Shown here piece after piece: positions 12,101 to 22,098 of a DNA stretch of 64,000 bases (within the stretch, counting starts at the first letter, position 1; every line of letters starts with the position of its first letter). Location of the stretch: contig SRSI01000047.1 of the NCBI GenBank assembly GCA_005656395.1, forward strand, positions 62,001-126,000, read 5' to 3'. The position numbers were made by a program, and so were the translations under genes. The notes below the pieces were generated by a model that was not told where the DNA came from, made no database searches, and saw only the letters and a list, made by a program, of their open reading frames with translations. The stretch comes from Strongyloides papillosus (taxonomy: Eukaryota; Nematoda; Chromadorea; Rhabditida; Strongyloididae).

Positions 12101-12202
12101 CTGCGAGAAGAATTGTTAACAAGGTATCAAAATAACCACTATCAGAAAAAGATCAACAAAAAGAAAAAAGTCAAATTACTAGAAGAGAAGAAAATAGAAT
12201 AA
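9149..12202 (+). CDS. Ty3/gypsy polyprotein: Gag, partial protease, RT, RNase H
   Basis: One uninterrupted ORF of 1017 codons. Residues about 45-230 are a Gag capsid-like helical region. There is no CCHC zinc knuckle and no DTG/DSG protease active site: the sequence jumps from NNQRPFKK to ARAASGQPMKFEGEV, which resembles the second half of a retropepsin. Reverse transcriptase follows at about 530-740, with FVVDFRRIN, STFDLNSGFHQI, MPMGLTGSPDAFQ and the active site YIDD near residue 668. RNase H begins at QTDAS near 813 and keeps all four acidic positions (TDAS, KLEAIAL, TDHKPLL, DNHMADYLSR). The protein stops about 85 residues after RNase H in a lysine-rich tail, with no HHCC, D,D-35-E core or chromodomain. 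The start is the first ATG after an in-frame TAG. The continuous frame suggests recent activity or recruitment in trans by a full-length relative. Confidence 0.92.
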   Translation: MKQEFDSLRRKYGITAELQPPIFKFKVTDTTEQQNKLNQDLMKNIRPDGLLVPFNGTSVRDLEKWINQTLNMLKTIALTEERIPLMMKIAKNYLNKLIPDRNRFDNIMKRAWTNKEDDIETIFNKMMNILHSSGIAENEKCKLEAPIQGQNESVLNYSKRFEEYHKQLKGTDEFKRIIHADTISTRLYALLLKELNNSIKKHLPIPGLQKMKYEEVIEKLTEVENTALIFGDSNQINAINNQRPFKKNFLIRTTETTTQRARAASGQPMKFEGEVDVYLTIGNRHIAVPTLISKEINRDFIIERQTLKEMGDSTLFNWKRGRIEIGNHFYDIKNSSKVYSKKKVTLSPYSSNIIHCGLQANNFPYENGYFTVNDTFRKDNLLLTCNQIGNIHDNMYAVLVINMGNNPVTLPKNKQIGRIAGIIAETDNFVTIKGEELIPDGGDWEENLPPYPVNKILSDNELLSLINWKDCNLSKENIKKLKRIIVKYKRVFHEYDGKIGRYKGKEKLTIRLKDKNSSPKPIRVQQLSREKEAEIKRQIKQMIEEDMIEPSRSPYLSRVVLVKKKDSNWRFVVDFRRINSLVEAQSHHIPKIQNILNEAAGKRFYSTFDLNSGFHQIALDSSSRKLASFVTHQGIFSYKVMPMGLTGSPDAFQRIMETVLFGLVNTFVYIDDILTASDDEKKHLENIEAILKRIQDNGMNISLKKSSFGLLQINYLGYTIDFHGITPNQDKIAALEKKQTPKTAKEVKSFMGAASYFRRHIPNFARIAEPLYRITNEFIWTAEQETAFQNIKKALLNAACLKKPDSRGKYEIQTDASNQGIGAVLIQDNRPVAFISRSLTKSEKNYPPIKLEAIALIYAMRTFKSYIYGKQIQVYTDHKPLLALIKNKNLKGILERFQLAIMEFDVKIDYVKGPDNHMADYLSRETFNLIAAPDAAFPVMTHPYDTPYNIKNFINYYTAENNYKYEGKALTTVCNMNRFYVLKTLREELLTRYQNNHYQKKINKKKKVKLLEEKKIE

Positions 12203-12338
12203 CCATGAAAATAGATGACTACCACAATTATATAAGTACTGCCAAAACAATGACTAAATATAAAGAAGATAGTAATTGAAATTTAAGAGAACAAACGGAT
12301 ATCAAAAAGTATGGAGATCCGATGGAAGAATCTCCATA

Positions 12339-12360
12339 GCGGGGGGGATGTAATGATAGC
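12339..12360 (+). other. Polypurine tract and start of 3' LTR
   Basis: GCGGGGGGGA at 12339-12348 is followed at once by TGTAATGATAGC. A G-rich polypurine tract abutting TG is the standard boundary of a 3' LTR and lies 137 bp after the polyprotein stop. The far end of the LTR is not resolved because no matching 5' LTR was found. Confidence 0.6.
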
Positions 12361-12849
12361 TGACTAAAGTAAAGTAAGAAACTAATTATATCAATAATCA
12401 AAACCAAAAACTAAGAATTACTCAGATACTTATATGTTTCTTAACAATGATTACTATAAAAGTAAAGTAAATTTATATCATAATTGAGAATTTCTCGGTT
12501 GTAATAAACAATTTACATATTTAATTGTATTTTATATTCCATCTGTTATATGAATAAAAATGCTGATTTAATAAAGGTAAAATTTATTTAGAAGGAATGG
12601 TATTTTATGGTTACAACATAATAGAAGATTATTTTTAACTAGACTGCTTTGATGTTCTAAAAGCTTGTATTTATATATTGCTTTAGTGATGTGAGTAGGA
12701 GGTTGGGAATGATTTCTAAGCATATGTGGGCTTTAATGTGTTGTTAGGTTTTCTTGGAATTGAATGTGGGTTGTTGGTAGTTGATTAATGTGCCCTACAT
12801 TACACATCTGCATTCCATAACACATTAACTCTTCTGGTTTATGCTTCGT
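12361..12849. other. Presumed 3' LTR body and flank
   Basis: Sequence after the polypurine tract, with a repeated AAAGTAAAGTAA word at 12365 and 12460. No gene. The LTR end could not be set. Confidence 0.35.
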
Positions 12850-13638
12850 CTAAACAATCGTATGAAGTATATTTCTGCCAAAAACATTCTTCTTATTGTT
12901 TCTAGTAATAAATAAATTTTTTCTACGTATTCTTTCGAAATTCTTTTGGAGCTCAGTCGACAATTCTTTGCAAATTATCAAGTTTTTTCTACTGTTCAAA
13001 GAGAAGCTTCTAATTTGATTTAAGATATCAATTGTTTTTTCAATGTCCAAATCGCTTAATAGACGGTCGAATTCTTCAAAAATAGCATAACGAAGGTTAT
13101 CAATTTTGAGGTATCCTTTATCGATAACTTCATAGAATCGTTCAGGAGTTGTTACAAAAATGTCAGCCCCTTTGTCAATATCTTCTCTCAAAGTAGCACT
13201 ATTAATTTCTCCATATAACTTAAAACATATATATTTTGATCCATTACAGAGTTTTGTTGCTTGTTCGTCTATATGGCTAACCAATTCACGGGTTGAAACA
13301 ATAATAGCACCAAATGATGTTCTTTTTGCAATATCCATTTAATTCTCAATATTTTATTTATTATTGGAAGTATATAAGCTGCAGTTACTCCAGAATCAGA
13401 TTCAACGCATCCAATAATATCATATCTTTTTTCAATTAATGAGATATGTGTGCCTGTATCTTCTTTGTTTTTGAGTATCCTGATATCTTTATTGCAATTT
13501 AAAGAACTGGGTGAAAGTCCGTATCTTCTTAGAATTTGTACGTCTGAGGCTCTTCTTCAATATTAGCAACAATAATTTCATAATCCGTTTTATCAGAATA
13601 ACTATGGTCATCTCTTATTATTTTTTGAAATATGTTAT
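12850..13638 (-). pseudogene. Degenerate DEAD-box RNA helicase, RecA1 lobe
   Basis: Read on the minus strand, an exon after ATTTTCAG at 13638 encodes a Vasa/DDX3-like lead (YEIIVANIEEEP). Then, through at least two frame changes, follow DIIGCVESDSGVTAAYILPII, FGAIIVSTREL, KGADIFVTTPERFYE and YAIFEEFDRLL. These align in order with the Q-motif region, Walker A, motif Ia, motif Ib and motif II of DDX3/Vasa-type helicases. The lysine of Walker A (GKT) is V here and DEAD has become EEFD, so ATP hydrolysis would be lost. The second RecA lobe is absent. The frame changes and lost catalytic residues make this a pseudogene. A second degenerate copy lies at 41737-42870 on the same strand. Confidence 0.8.
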
Positions 13639-14394
13639 CTGAAAATATAATGTAAAAAGAAAATTAATTAGTAAAAATTACCTTCATAATTATTGAAGAA
13701 ATTTGAGAAACTAATTATTATCTCTATCTTGTATACGCACGATAGATAACGAGTGATGAATTTGTCGACGATAAAATATAAAATGACTTTAAAATCTGAA
13801 TTGCTTTTGCTTATATACAAAAATTTGTAGTGTCAAAGTATAAAGGTTATTTTATATGTATAAGATATTGACAAAAATCATTGAGCATCATAATTTGGTT
13901 TCATTATTGAGTAAAAGTATACCAATATGTAAAATAAATTTCGTAACTTATTCTATGTTTGAAATAAGTATTTGTTTTTTTAGATCATTAAGTAATTTAA
14001 TAGTTGGAATACTACCTATAATAAAAATGGTGTTTACAAAAGGTTTTGGGGAGAAATAATGAATGCTACTGTTAAGAATGACATTGTAGATAGTTTCATT
14101 TGAAATTGTATTAGTTTTTTTTAATTAATTGGTATAATAATATTATTGAATAATTCTTGTTTTTAAATAAAGAATACATTTTAATTCTAAAAAATATCAT
14201 TATTTTAATAAGAAAAACAAAACCATGATATTTTCTGCAAATGTATAAAATCAAATATGAAGATTTTAAAAAATTGGTGCACATATAGATATATTAGAGA
14301 AAAAACAAAGCATCTAAGAAAAATTCGTTTAAAAAAGGTTAAAATATTAAAAAAAAAAGAAATGTTAGTGCTAGGACTTTATTTAAGCAGCAAT
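13639..14394. other. Intergenic, nothing recognised
   Basis: AT-rich. A 67-codon plus-strand ORF at 13856 has low-complexity hydrophobic composition and no supporting context. Confidence 0.5.
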
Positions 14395-14398
14395 TTAA

Positions 14399-14757
14399 CT
14401 CTTTCACTGCCGGATGACGCGTATATGCGTCATAAACAAAAATGTTAATGTATAGTGGTAATTTATGCTTTATGTGGGAAATTTTGAAATGATGTTATTT
14501 TTTTTCTAATAAAGTATTTATATGAAAAAAAGGAAAAAGAAAATAAATTAAAAAAAACACTTAAAAATTAAATTTAAAAATAAATTTAATAAAGCTACAA
14601 AGAAAATTTTAATTTTTAGCTTATTTTTTTAAAATTTTACTTAAGGAATATTTTCTAACTTTTTGTTAACTTTTTATTCTATATATAAGTTCTTTTTTAT
14701 TTTACGCACACAGAAGAGTGCGTAATACAAAGAAAAAAAATTTCGGCAGTGAAAGGG
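14399..14757. mobile_element. piggyBac-type MITE, copy 1 (359 bp)
   Basis: The ends are inverted repeats: CTCTTTCACTGCC at the left and GGCAGTGAAAGGG at the right. TTAA stands directly outside both ends (14395-14398 and 14758-14761), the target-site duplication of piggyBac transposases, whose termini typically begin CCCTTT. A near-palindrome at 14414-14433 lies just inside the left end. There is no coding capacity. A second copy lies at 19297-19659, matching strongly over the first and last 60-100 bp. Mobilisation would need a piggyBac transposase encoded elsewhere. Confidence 0.9.
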
Positions 14758-14761
14758 TTAA

Positions 14762-15598
14762 ATTATCTGGTAAAAATGTTATTGTTAATAACATCAAAAA
14801 CTTCAAAAAATCGTGTTTTTTTTTCTTTAATTAATAACTATACATATTTGTTGAATTTCAATCATTATGAAATTTAGAGACTACTCACAAAAAAAAGTTG
14901 GATTTTTATAATCTGCAAGATCATAAGAATATTTTTTTAAATAAAAGTGTTACAGTTAATAAAAGTTGAAAAATAAACCTAAATTTCGGAAGTCTATAAC
15001 TCCACATAGAGTCCGCATTCCGTTGTGAAATCTACAAATTTAGAATGATGTATATCTCAGCTACAAAATGGTTGCAGTAAAAAATTTTTAGCTTATCTTT
15101 ACGCAGAGTTATATGTGCAAATATCTGAGAAAACTTATCCAGACCATCTTGAATATGAATAACTAACAGTTGAGCAATTTACTATTTAATACTAATATTA
15201 AAAAAATAAAAATTTTCAATTTTAAGTTAATTGTTTGTTTTGCTAAAATTTTTACCTCGTTAAAAAGTTTTCTGACAGTTCTTCTTTCTATAGAAATTGT
15301 GATGCTACCAGGTCATCTACTACTTTAAATAAAAAACTTTCACTTGTAAGTCTTTTTGCTCGTCTTGTTAAAAAATTGACAATTATTTTGAAAAATTTAT
15401 TAAAAAATCTGTAAATTTTAAAAGATTATTATTTTTAAAATTACAATAATTTTAATTGAAAATAAATGTTTTTCGATATGATAAGTTGCTTTTTATTATT
15501 TTGAATCATTAAAAATTACAAAGAAAAAGTGCTTGAAAATCATGTAATAAATTTAAATCTTTTTCTTTCATTGGCATGATGTTTATTTTAATTTGAAA
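14762..15598. other. Intergenic, possible old repeat
   Basis: The stretch 14990-15170 has the more complex texture of an old dispersed repeat (words such as TCCACATAGAGTCCGCATTC), but no partner copy was found in the window. No gene. Confidence 0.4.
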
Positions 15599-16002
15599 TT
15601 ATTTTTCATTACAATAATACCAATAAACACCACCTTGGTAATACCAACCGTCACAATTATAATAAACTTTCATTACATTTCTTTTTTTTTGTACGACATT
15701 CAGTATGATTGAATACAGCAACCATAGCTTTTAAATAAGTTAATTATTTTTTTTATATTTATACTTACGATATACATAATCCCATGGTAATGTTGCATTA
15801 AGAGTGTGTCTAACTCCACATTCTGCCGTCATAGTATCGTAATATCTTCCACGAATATCAGGTCCTAATATTAGTTCAACATCCTCATTTCTACATAAAC
15901 ATTTAGGAATCACAACAAATTAACTTGGTACTCTGTAAGCCATCCAAAACTTGCAGATATTAAAATAATTGTAAATAATATTAATGTTTTAAAAACTCTC
16001 AT
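15599..16002 (-). CDS. Small secreted Cys-rich protein, two exons, one frameshift
   Basis: The ATG at 16000-16002 begins a clear signal peptide (MRVFKTLILFTIILISASFG). About 30 codons in, the frame shifts by one or two bases; the continuing frame gives IPKCLCRNEDVELILGPDI and then TMTAECGVRH. Exon 1 ends at a GTAAGT donor after 15769. A 41-bp intron (15728-15768, acceptor TTTAAAAG) leads to exon 2, 15599-15727, with HTECRTKKR, YYNCDGWYYQGG and YWYYCNEK before the stop. The mature part would have six cysteines and many aromatic residues, like many small excreted-secreted nematode proteins. I do not recognise the family. The frameshift may be decay or a sequence error; the intact splice signals and open downstream frame argue that loss, if real, is recent. 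Confidence 0.65.
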
Positions 16003-17092
16003 TTTAAATATTTTTATTAATCTTTTGAAAATAAGATTTTCTTAAATACTAAATGTTACCGTACAAAATTATTGGAAAATAAATATTAAATTTTTGATGA
16101 ATCAAAAACGTTAAATATGATTACAAACAAATATTGGTATTATTTTGCTGTAGATTAATAAAACATTAGTATTATTGTAATCAGATTTTTATTAAATAAA
16201 TAAAATTTACATAATTCTGTCTATTATTAACTTGTATTAAAAAAAGAGCAAACAATTAATTTCAATATATAGAAAAAATTTTGGTCGACTCAAATATAAC
16301 AACATATAATCATAAAAACAATAAAATATAAGCTTACGAGGATTAATTTAATATGTGTGTATAAAATCCTATTACTCAACAATAGAAGATTGACTACACA
16401 ATAAAAAAAATTTATAAATAAGGTCAAGTTAGTAATATGTTTTATGTTTTTAAGTAGTTTATTTGAGATCTAAATTTCACCTCTCTTTTTACAAAATCTA
16501 AATTGATCTTCGAAACAATCAGTGTACAGCTTACAAAACCGCTATATCTATTTTGAATTTAGAGTACTCTAAAACTTTGTTGACTTTATTTTATGCATTG
16601 TCAAATTCCATACAACAATAACTTTATAGTTTTGTCCAACAATAATTGCTTTTTAAATAATGTATTTTATCATTTTTTTTCTAGTAAATTTTACTATAAA
16701 AAAATTAAATCTACAAACAATTTATTTATCATCTCATCTCTTATTAGTCTTTTAAAAATCAAAAATCCACTCAAAAGAGTTTTATATAATTAAATAAATA
16801 CAGAATGGTCTGAGTAAGATTTTCCATATAGTCACATACCTAACTTTGATTACTTAAAAAAACAAACTTAGTATTATGACTATTTTTTAGCCAATATATA
16901 TGTTATTATTATTCTACAGATTTCATAAAAATATGTAGATTTTAAAAAAGTTTTAGATCTTTAAAATTGAGGTACATTTTTTAACATCAAATTAATGAAA
17001 TTTTTTAATATAAAAAAAATTTTTTACTTTTGTTGCTAATAACAAAATAAACTTCTATTATACACACTGAAAAAAAAGACAAATTTTGACAA
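16003..17092. other. Intergenic, nothing recognised
   Basis: AT-rich with no exon or repeat partner. A plus-strand ORF at 16593 is low complexity and unsupported. Confidence 0.5.
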
Positions 17093-17372
17093 ATCTATCT
17101 ATAGTGCAAAAAAATGTCCCACCATTTTAAAAAATTGAATATTATTCAAATTTTAAAATGATCAAGAAATAGCAAAAACTTTTAAACAACGCAAAATATT
17201 AGATTATTGCATACATTTTGCTGTTTTTTTACAAAGATATGTATGTTTAACTTTTTAAATTAATGTGACTTTTTTTAATTTTGATATTTTTTATAACATT
17301 ATGCCCATTTAGATCTTAACTTGTTTTTTTATTTTATAAAATATGCTATTAAAAGTCAATTTCGTGTAAAAT
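17093..17372. repeat. Dispersed repeat family A, copy 1
   Basis: Similar over most of its length to 55060-55375 in the same orientation. Shared landmarks include ACGCAAAATATT near 17190, a TTTAACTT to AATGTGA block, and TCAATTTCGTGTAAA near 17358. No coding capacity. It directly abuts the LTR of the next element. Confidence 0.7.
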
Positions 17373-17380
17373 TATTGATG

Positions 17381-17795
17381 AGAAATTTATTTTAAAGTTT
17401 TTGCGTTCACCCCTTATAAATAGTTATCACTTTATTACAATATCCTTTTACAAGCACAATAACAAAACAACAATATATATTTAATTAACTCAATTCAATT
17501 AGTTTCAATCACTTAAATTCCAATTACTTCCAATTTACTTCAAATTTAATTACCCACCTAAACAATAGATTATGTCTTACTAAAATTACACTTACAATTC
17601 CTTTAGAGGGATTTTCTTAACTTATACTATAACAACACAATACAATAAAATACTAAATCTTATCTAACCCTAGAAATATATTAATTAATATTAGTATTGT
17701 TTAAATTATCCTTAATAACATAAATAAATTATATGTATCCTAACATGTTTTGGGATTTTTAAATTCATCGTATTTTTCTTAACACGATTTTATTA
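17381..17795 (-). repeat. 3' LTR of the 17.4-19.8 kb element
   Basis: 415 bp, paired with 18987-19769. The plus-strand start AGAAATTTATTTTAAAG and the internal CTAACCCTAGAAATATAT are shared by both copies. The 24-bp block near 17523-17550 is missing from the partner. The ends are not canonical TG/CA, so the boundaries rest on the adjoining primer site and purine tract. Confidence 0.78.
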
Positions 17796-18594
17796 CTCCT
17801 CCATCCTTCAGAAAATAGTCCCTCTTCTTCAGAAAAACTCATCTTAATATGATTAATAGGAATTTCATTGGGTTTTTTTTCACCTTTACTAGAAGTAGAT
17901 CCTTCCTCTGAAATATGTAACTTGAATTGATTTATCCCATCTTCCTGAAAGCCATTCATAAATTTTCTTCTCTTCCAATAACATTTACTCGGTTCACTAA
18001 CATTGTTCAAAGAATTTCTCCAATTACGTCCATAAGTTGCTTGTCGTTTCTCCTCAAGAAAATTTTTAAGCAATTCACTTTTATTATCTCTATACACCTT
18101 CCCTCTTTTGAAAGTTAAATCCTCCTCTTCTCTAGGTTTCTTTCTCAAATCAACTTTTAAATCATTCTTAGTTTTTCTGTTTTCTTCCTTACATCTACGT
18201 ATAACTCCTGTGGTTTTTTCACTTGTACAATCTAAGTTCAAATTAATCAAAGGTCTTCCTCCTATTTCAATTCTCTTATTCAAGTAATCTATAGTAGCTC
18301 CACATGCTAATAAAGCATCTGATCCAAGTACAGCCGAATAACGATTGTCTGCCATATCTTTATCTCTAACAACATTCATCTTCAGTTCCAAATAGACTAA
18401 ATTATGGAACATAATTTTAGTGGAAAATGTTCCTAACATTCCCAATATTTCACCATTCATCATCATGCACTTTCCTGGGATTGCTTTTCGTTTATTAAAT
18501 CCTAATTTTACAGCACGCGATTTAGCAATACAACTTTTCGTAGCTCCCGTATCAATTAATGCTATAATATTCTTACCATCTTCACATTACCTGT
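17765..18594 (-). pseudogene. Retropepsin (aspartic protease) domain of LTR element
   Basis: The frame is open from about 18590. It begins with ALIDTGATKSCIAKSRAVKLGF, the D-T-G-A active site of retroviral-type proteases. Then come GMLGTFSTKI and AVLGSDALLACGATIDYLNKRI, the usual hydrophobic-Gly-x-Asp strand and following hairpin. The C-terminal 120 residues are charged, and no reverse transcriptase follows. The upstream Gag frame does not join without a frameshift at a TAA near 18590. The last codons run into the 3' LTR. Retropepsins act as homodimers to process Gag-Pol; here it may be only a relic. Confidence 0.8.
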
Positions 18595-18985
18595 TCTATC
18601 CTTTTCGTTAACTTAGATTGATTAGCAGATAACACAATTAATTGAGCACACCTTCTTCTCAAGTGTTCTATATTCGGTGTGTAAAAAGGTAGACTATCAA
18701 TTGCTAACAATATGGCTCTATCCTCACGTATCCCAGGATCCAATGTCTTCAGTACAGTATAAATTTGTCTTATCTTTGTCACTTTCACTAACAGCTTGAT
18801 AACTCAGACCTAGTTCCAAATTTTCAAATCTATCGTCCATACACTTTTCCTTAACCTCACTTATGTCCAAAACGAAGACAACTATCTTTAGGTTCCAAAT
18901 TTTCAAATCTATCGTCCATACACTTTTCTTTAACCTCACTTATGTCCAAAACGAAGACAACCATCTTTAGGGTCGCTAAATTACC
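18582..18985 (-). pseudogene. Gag remnant of the same LTR element
   Basis: Overlapping minus-strand frames encode MDDRFENLELGLSYQAV and IRQIYTVLKTLDPGIREDR then RRRCAQLIVLSANQSKLTKR, a helical Gag-like segment between the primer site and the protease. No zinc knuckle is left. It contains a tandem duplication (18816-18973) that breaks the frame. Confidence 0.5.
18816..18973. repeat. 79-bp tandem duplication, two copies
   Basis: CCAAATTTTCAAATCTATCG begins at 18816 and again at 18895. The two units differ at only a few positions, so the duplication is younger than the LTR divergence. Confidence 0.9.
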
Positions 18986-18986
18986 A

Positions 18987-19769
18987 AGAAATTTATTTTA
19001 AAGTTTTTGCGTGCACCCCTCATAAATAGTTATCACTTTATTAAAATATCCTTTTACAAGCACAATAACAAAACAACAATATATAACTAATTAACTCAAT
19101 TCAATTAACTTCAATCACTTAAATTCCAATTACCCACCTAAACAATAGATTATGAATTACTAAAATTATACTTACAATTCCTTTAGTGGGATTTTCTTAA
19201 CTCATACAATAACAACACAATACAATAAAATATTAAACCCTATCTAACCCTAGAAATATATAATAATTAATATTAGTTTTACAATAATAATCATAACCCT
19301 TTCCCTGCCGGATGACGCATATATGCGTCATAAACAAAAATGTTAATTTATAGTGGTAATTTATGTTATAAGTGGGAAATTTTGGAATAATGCTATTCTA
19401 TTTTTTTTTAAAAATATTTATATGAAACAAAATTAAAAAAGAAAAAATAAACTAAAAAAACAATTAAATATTAAATTTTAAAATGAATTTAACAGAATTA
19501 TGAAGAAAAATTGTAACTTAAGCCTGTTTGCTTTTTTTCCTACTGAAGAAATATATTACCAATTATTTATTAACATTTTCTTCTATATAAAAGTACTTTT
19601 CCAATTTTACACACCATGAGTGCGTAATACAAAGAAAAAAATCTCTGGCAGGGAAAGGGATAAGGTGCTTAAAAGATAAAAATAATTTTTGTTATCCAAT
19701 TTCTTAATTTATAGTCATTATTTTGATGACTTCTAAATTAACTGTCATTTTATTAACACGATTTTATTA
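18987..19769 (-). repeat. 5' LTR of the element, split by a MITE
   Basis: Composed of 18987-19296 and 19664-19769 around the inserted MITE. The total without the insert is 416 bp against 415 bp in the partner LTR. The inner edge abuts TGGTAA on the minus strand. Confidence 0.75.
19297..19659. mobile_element. piggyBac-type MITE, copy 2 (363 bp), nested in an LTR
   Basis: The left end is CCCTTTCCCTGCCGG and the right end CTGGCAGGGAAAGGG, a near-perfect inverted repeat. The flanking 4 bp are ATAA on both sides (19293-19296 and 19660-19663) in place of TTAA. A perfect 20-bp palindrome, ATGACGCATATATGCGTCAT, lies at 19312-19331. Copy 1 is at 14399-14757. Confidence 0.9.
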
Positions 19770-20019
19770 CTATAATTTCATCTATATTATTTTCTATTTA
19801 AATAGCATATTTTTATAATAAAACAGTTTAGTCTTCACTGAAATAAATGAATTTTGGTGCTAAACTCATAGCCTTAGCCATGAGCAAAGGTTACAATAAT
19901 TAGATAATGAAATATATAGTCCAAGTCATTTATATTTACTAGTGTTATTAAATAAAAATTATTCTAATATTGTAAAACTATTAAATAGTGAAATTATTGA
20001 AGTTATTTCAGAAGACATG

Positions 20020-21060
20020 TTAACCTACAGATACCTGCCCTAGAATCACCACTTACTGGTGAAGGAGAGAAAGTACGCACTCTATTTGATGCGGTAAAAG
20101 TAGTGCTTTCAGGAAATAGCTACGATGACAAATTAATATTTTCTTTATTAAATTCAATCACTAAAAATACATTTAAACACTACAACTCAGCATTTAAAGC
20201 TTTTCAATTATTGAAATTTACATATTATCTCCCCCTATACTGAAAACAGAAAACACAAAATTATTACTGATGCTTAGCTTTATACAGCATTTAGAAAGTA
20301 AACAATACGCTGTTTCTTCTATCATGTCATATGTCGCTGCAGTACGCACCTTTTACAAACTCAGTTAAAATCTATATTCCCCTAATGAAGGAAAAAACTA
20401 TTTTCTGTCTATAAATAGGTATTAAGAAAACAACAAAAGTATCTTAGAAGATATACAATTATTTGATGTACAACCAGTTCTACAATATTTACTTTCAGTG
20501 AGCCCTGATGATGGCTTGTATGTATACGGGTGAAAAACCCTTTTTTCTTCTTATATTACTTACTGGAGAGAGAATCTAGGAATTTAATCAAATCAGAGTT
20601 AGAAATCTTCAATTTATAGAACATTATGATCATGTGGATCTCGACCCTCCAATAAAGACTAGCAAATCGTTGTCATTCAAGATAAAACCATTTAATGAAG
20701 AATGTTGTGCCCTGTATATGCTATTAAACAATATATCGGTCCAACAAAATAATTTAGAAACAGCCATGATGAGAAGTTCCTGTTTTTAAAAAAAAACTGG
20801 TGACCGTTTATCTGCCACTAAAGGTACACTAGCTACGTGGATTAAACTATTTTGTTTAGAATCTGGAATACAACCAATAAATTTTCATGTAATTAGAAAA
20901 ACGGTGACTTCAACAATGTTATTCAGTGGCCCCTTCTTGCAGGAATTATGCAGTCACATTCGACGGAAGAGTAACTCCACGTTTCTAAGATTTTACAATC
21001 AGGATATGCTGAATTTTCCAGAAGTCATGCTTTCTCTAAATTCCAGGGAGAATCGCATAT
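20020..21060 (+). pseudogene. DIRS-type tyrosine recombinase, decayed
   Basis: Several frames, read in order, rebuild a tyrosine recombinase of the sort carried by DIRS/PAT retroelements or Cryptons. The N-terminal SAM-like core appears as SITKNTFKHYNSAFKAFQ and VSSIMSYVAAVRTFYKLS. Box I is LLTGERI then a stop then EFNQIRVRNLQF, with the catalytic Arg in GER. Box II is NFHVIRKTVTSTML, the H-x-x-R signature. The nucleophile region is SNSTFLRFYNQDM with the Tyr. Four or more stops or frame changes interrupt it. No reverse transcriptase or RNase H is seen on this strand nearby, so the element is incomplete. Confidence 0.78.
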
Positions 21061-21484
21061 AATTGTCTGGTATATTGTTAATGTGGGAATGCTATATTGT
21101 TTTACATTAATTACAGCTTTTTATTTAGGGGTTCCCTTTTTTTCGTATAATAATTGTGTAATTACATAAATTTATAACATTTCTGAAATATATGAATTAG
21201 ATTAAAGTGTTCTTCATCGCTCCCATTCACAATCAGCGAAATTTAAATAAAACATCATTATAGGACTTCTGATATAATGATTATTACACTGGCGCAAGCT
21301 GGTATAATAACTCATAAATTGTGTTTTTATAGATGATCTGTGAAGACTTTTTAAAAACAATTTGAGCTTTTAGATAAGTATAATTTTATAAGAAAATATA
21401 GGTTATAATAATTTAAACTATTGAAACATACTAAAAAATATATTATGTTAAAAATGCTCTTGATAAACCTATTTAAAATTTTGA
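21061..21484. other. Intergenic, nothing recognised
   Basis: AT-rich flank between the recombinase pseudogene and the next MITE. No feature supported. Confidence 0.4.
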
Positions 21485-22098
21485 TACTGTTCCGTCTCGG
21501 TGGAACAATTTTTAAAATGCTATTTTTGAATATTAAAACAAATTTTTTTAAAATTTTTATCAACCACATAGATAGAACAAAGTGTTTTTAATAATTTTCA
21601 CCCATCGTCATTTTCAATTTTTATACCTAAATAATAGCCATTTAGGGCCTCAAATACTCTACTTGGGCATTGTGTTGATGAAATGGTTCACCATTTTTAC
21701 TGCATATCTCACTAAATGTATATAGACGTAATTAATTTTGCTTGATAAAGTTAGCGAAATTTGATTGAATTGTTTTATTTTTTAAGATTTTTCTACTCAT
21801 TATCAATAAGAAAGTATCATCTTATCATTTTTTATCACTTTACTTTATTATATTATCACTTTTTCCTTCTTAAAGTTCAAAAAAATTAATAACTTAATAG
21901 AGGTATATACTACCAAAATGACCGGTGTGTGTTATCAGTTATTTATACCTCAAAGATATTCAAAATTTTTAATTTTTTTTCTTGTTATCACTGGGAAAGT
22001 ATTGTATAATCATTAACAACCACTTTATAATATCATATTATCACTTTTTATTAACAAAAAAATAAATTCAAAAATTGCCCTACCGAGACAGAACAGTA
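21485..22098. mobile_element. TA-flanked MITE (about 610 bp)
   Basis: CTGTTCCGTCTCGGTGG at the left (21487) pairs with CTACCGAGACAGAACAG at the right (ending 22096), with TA directly outside both. The palindromic symmetry extends into AAAATTTTG on the left flank and CAAAATTTT on the right. There is no transposase ORF. TA flanks are typical of Tc1/mariner-class insertions, but the termini do not match a family I can name. Confidence 0.75.

Larger units (their letters stand above)
17381..19769 (-). mobile_element. Internally deleted LTR retroelement with a nested MITE
   Basis: Read on the minus strand, the 3' LTR is 17381-17795 (415 bp). The 5' LTR is 18987-19769, which is 416 bp once the MITE at 19297-19659 and its 4-bp target repeat are removed. 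The first 300 bp of the LTRs match clearly; the distal 100 bp match more weakly but share TTAACACGATTTTATTA at the extreme end. Directly after the 5' LTR comes TGGTAATTTAGCG, a primer-binding site. Directly before the 3' LTR comes a purine tract, GAAGGATGGAGGAG. Both features sit exactly where the LTR boundaries predict. The interior of about 1.2 kb keeps only a Gag remnant and a protease. LTR divergence and the broken Gag frame indicate an old, non-autonomous copy. Confidence 0.82.
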
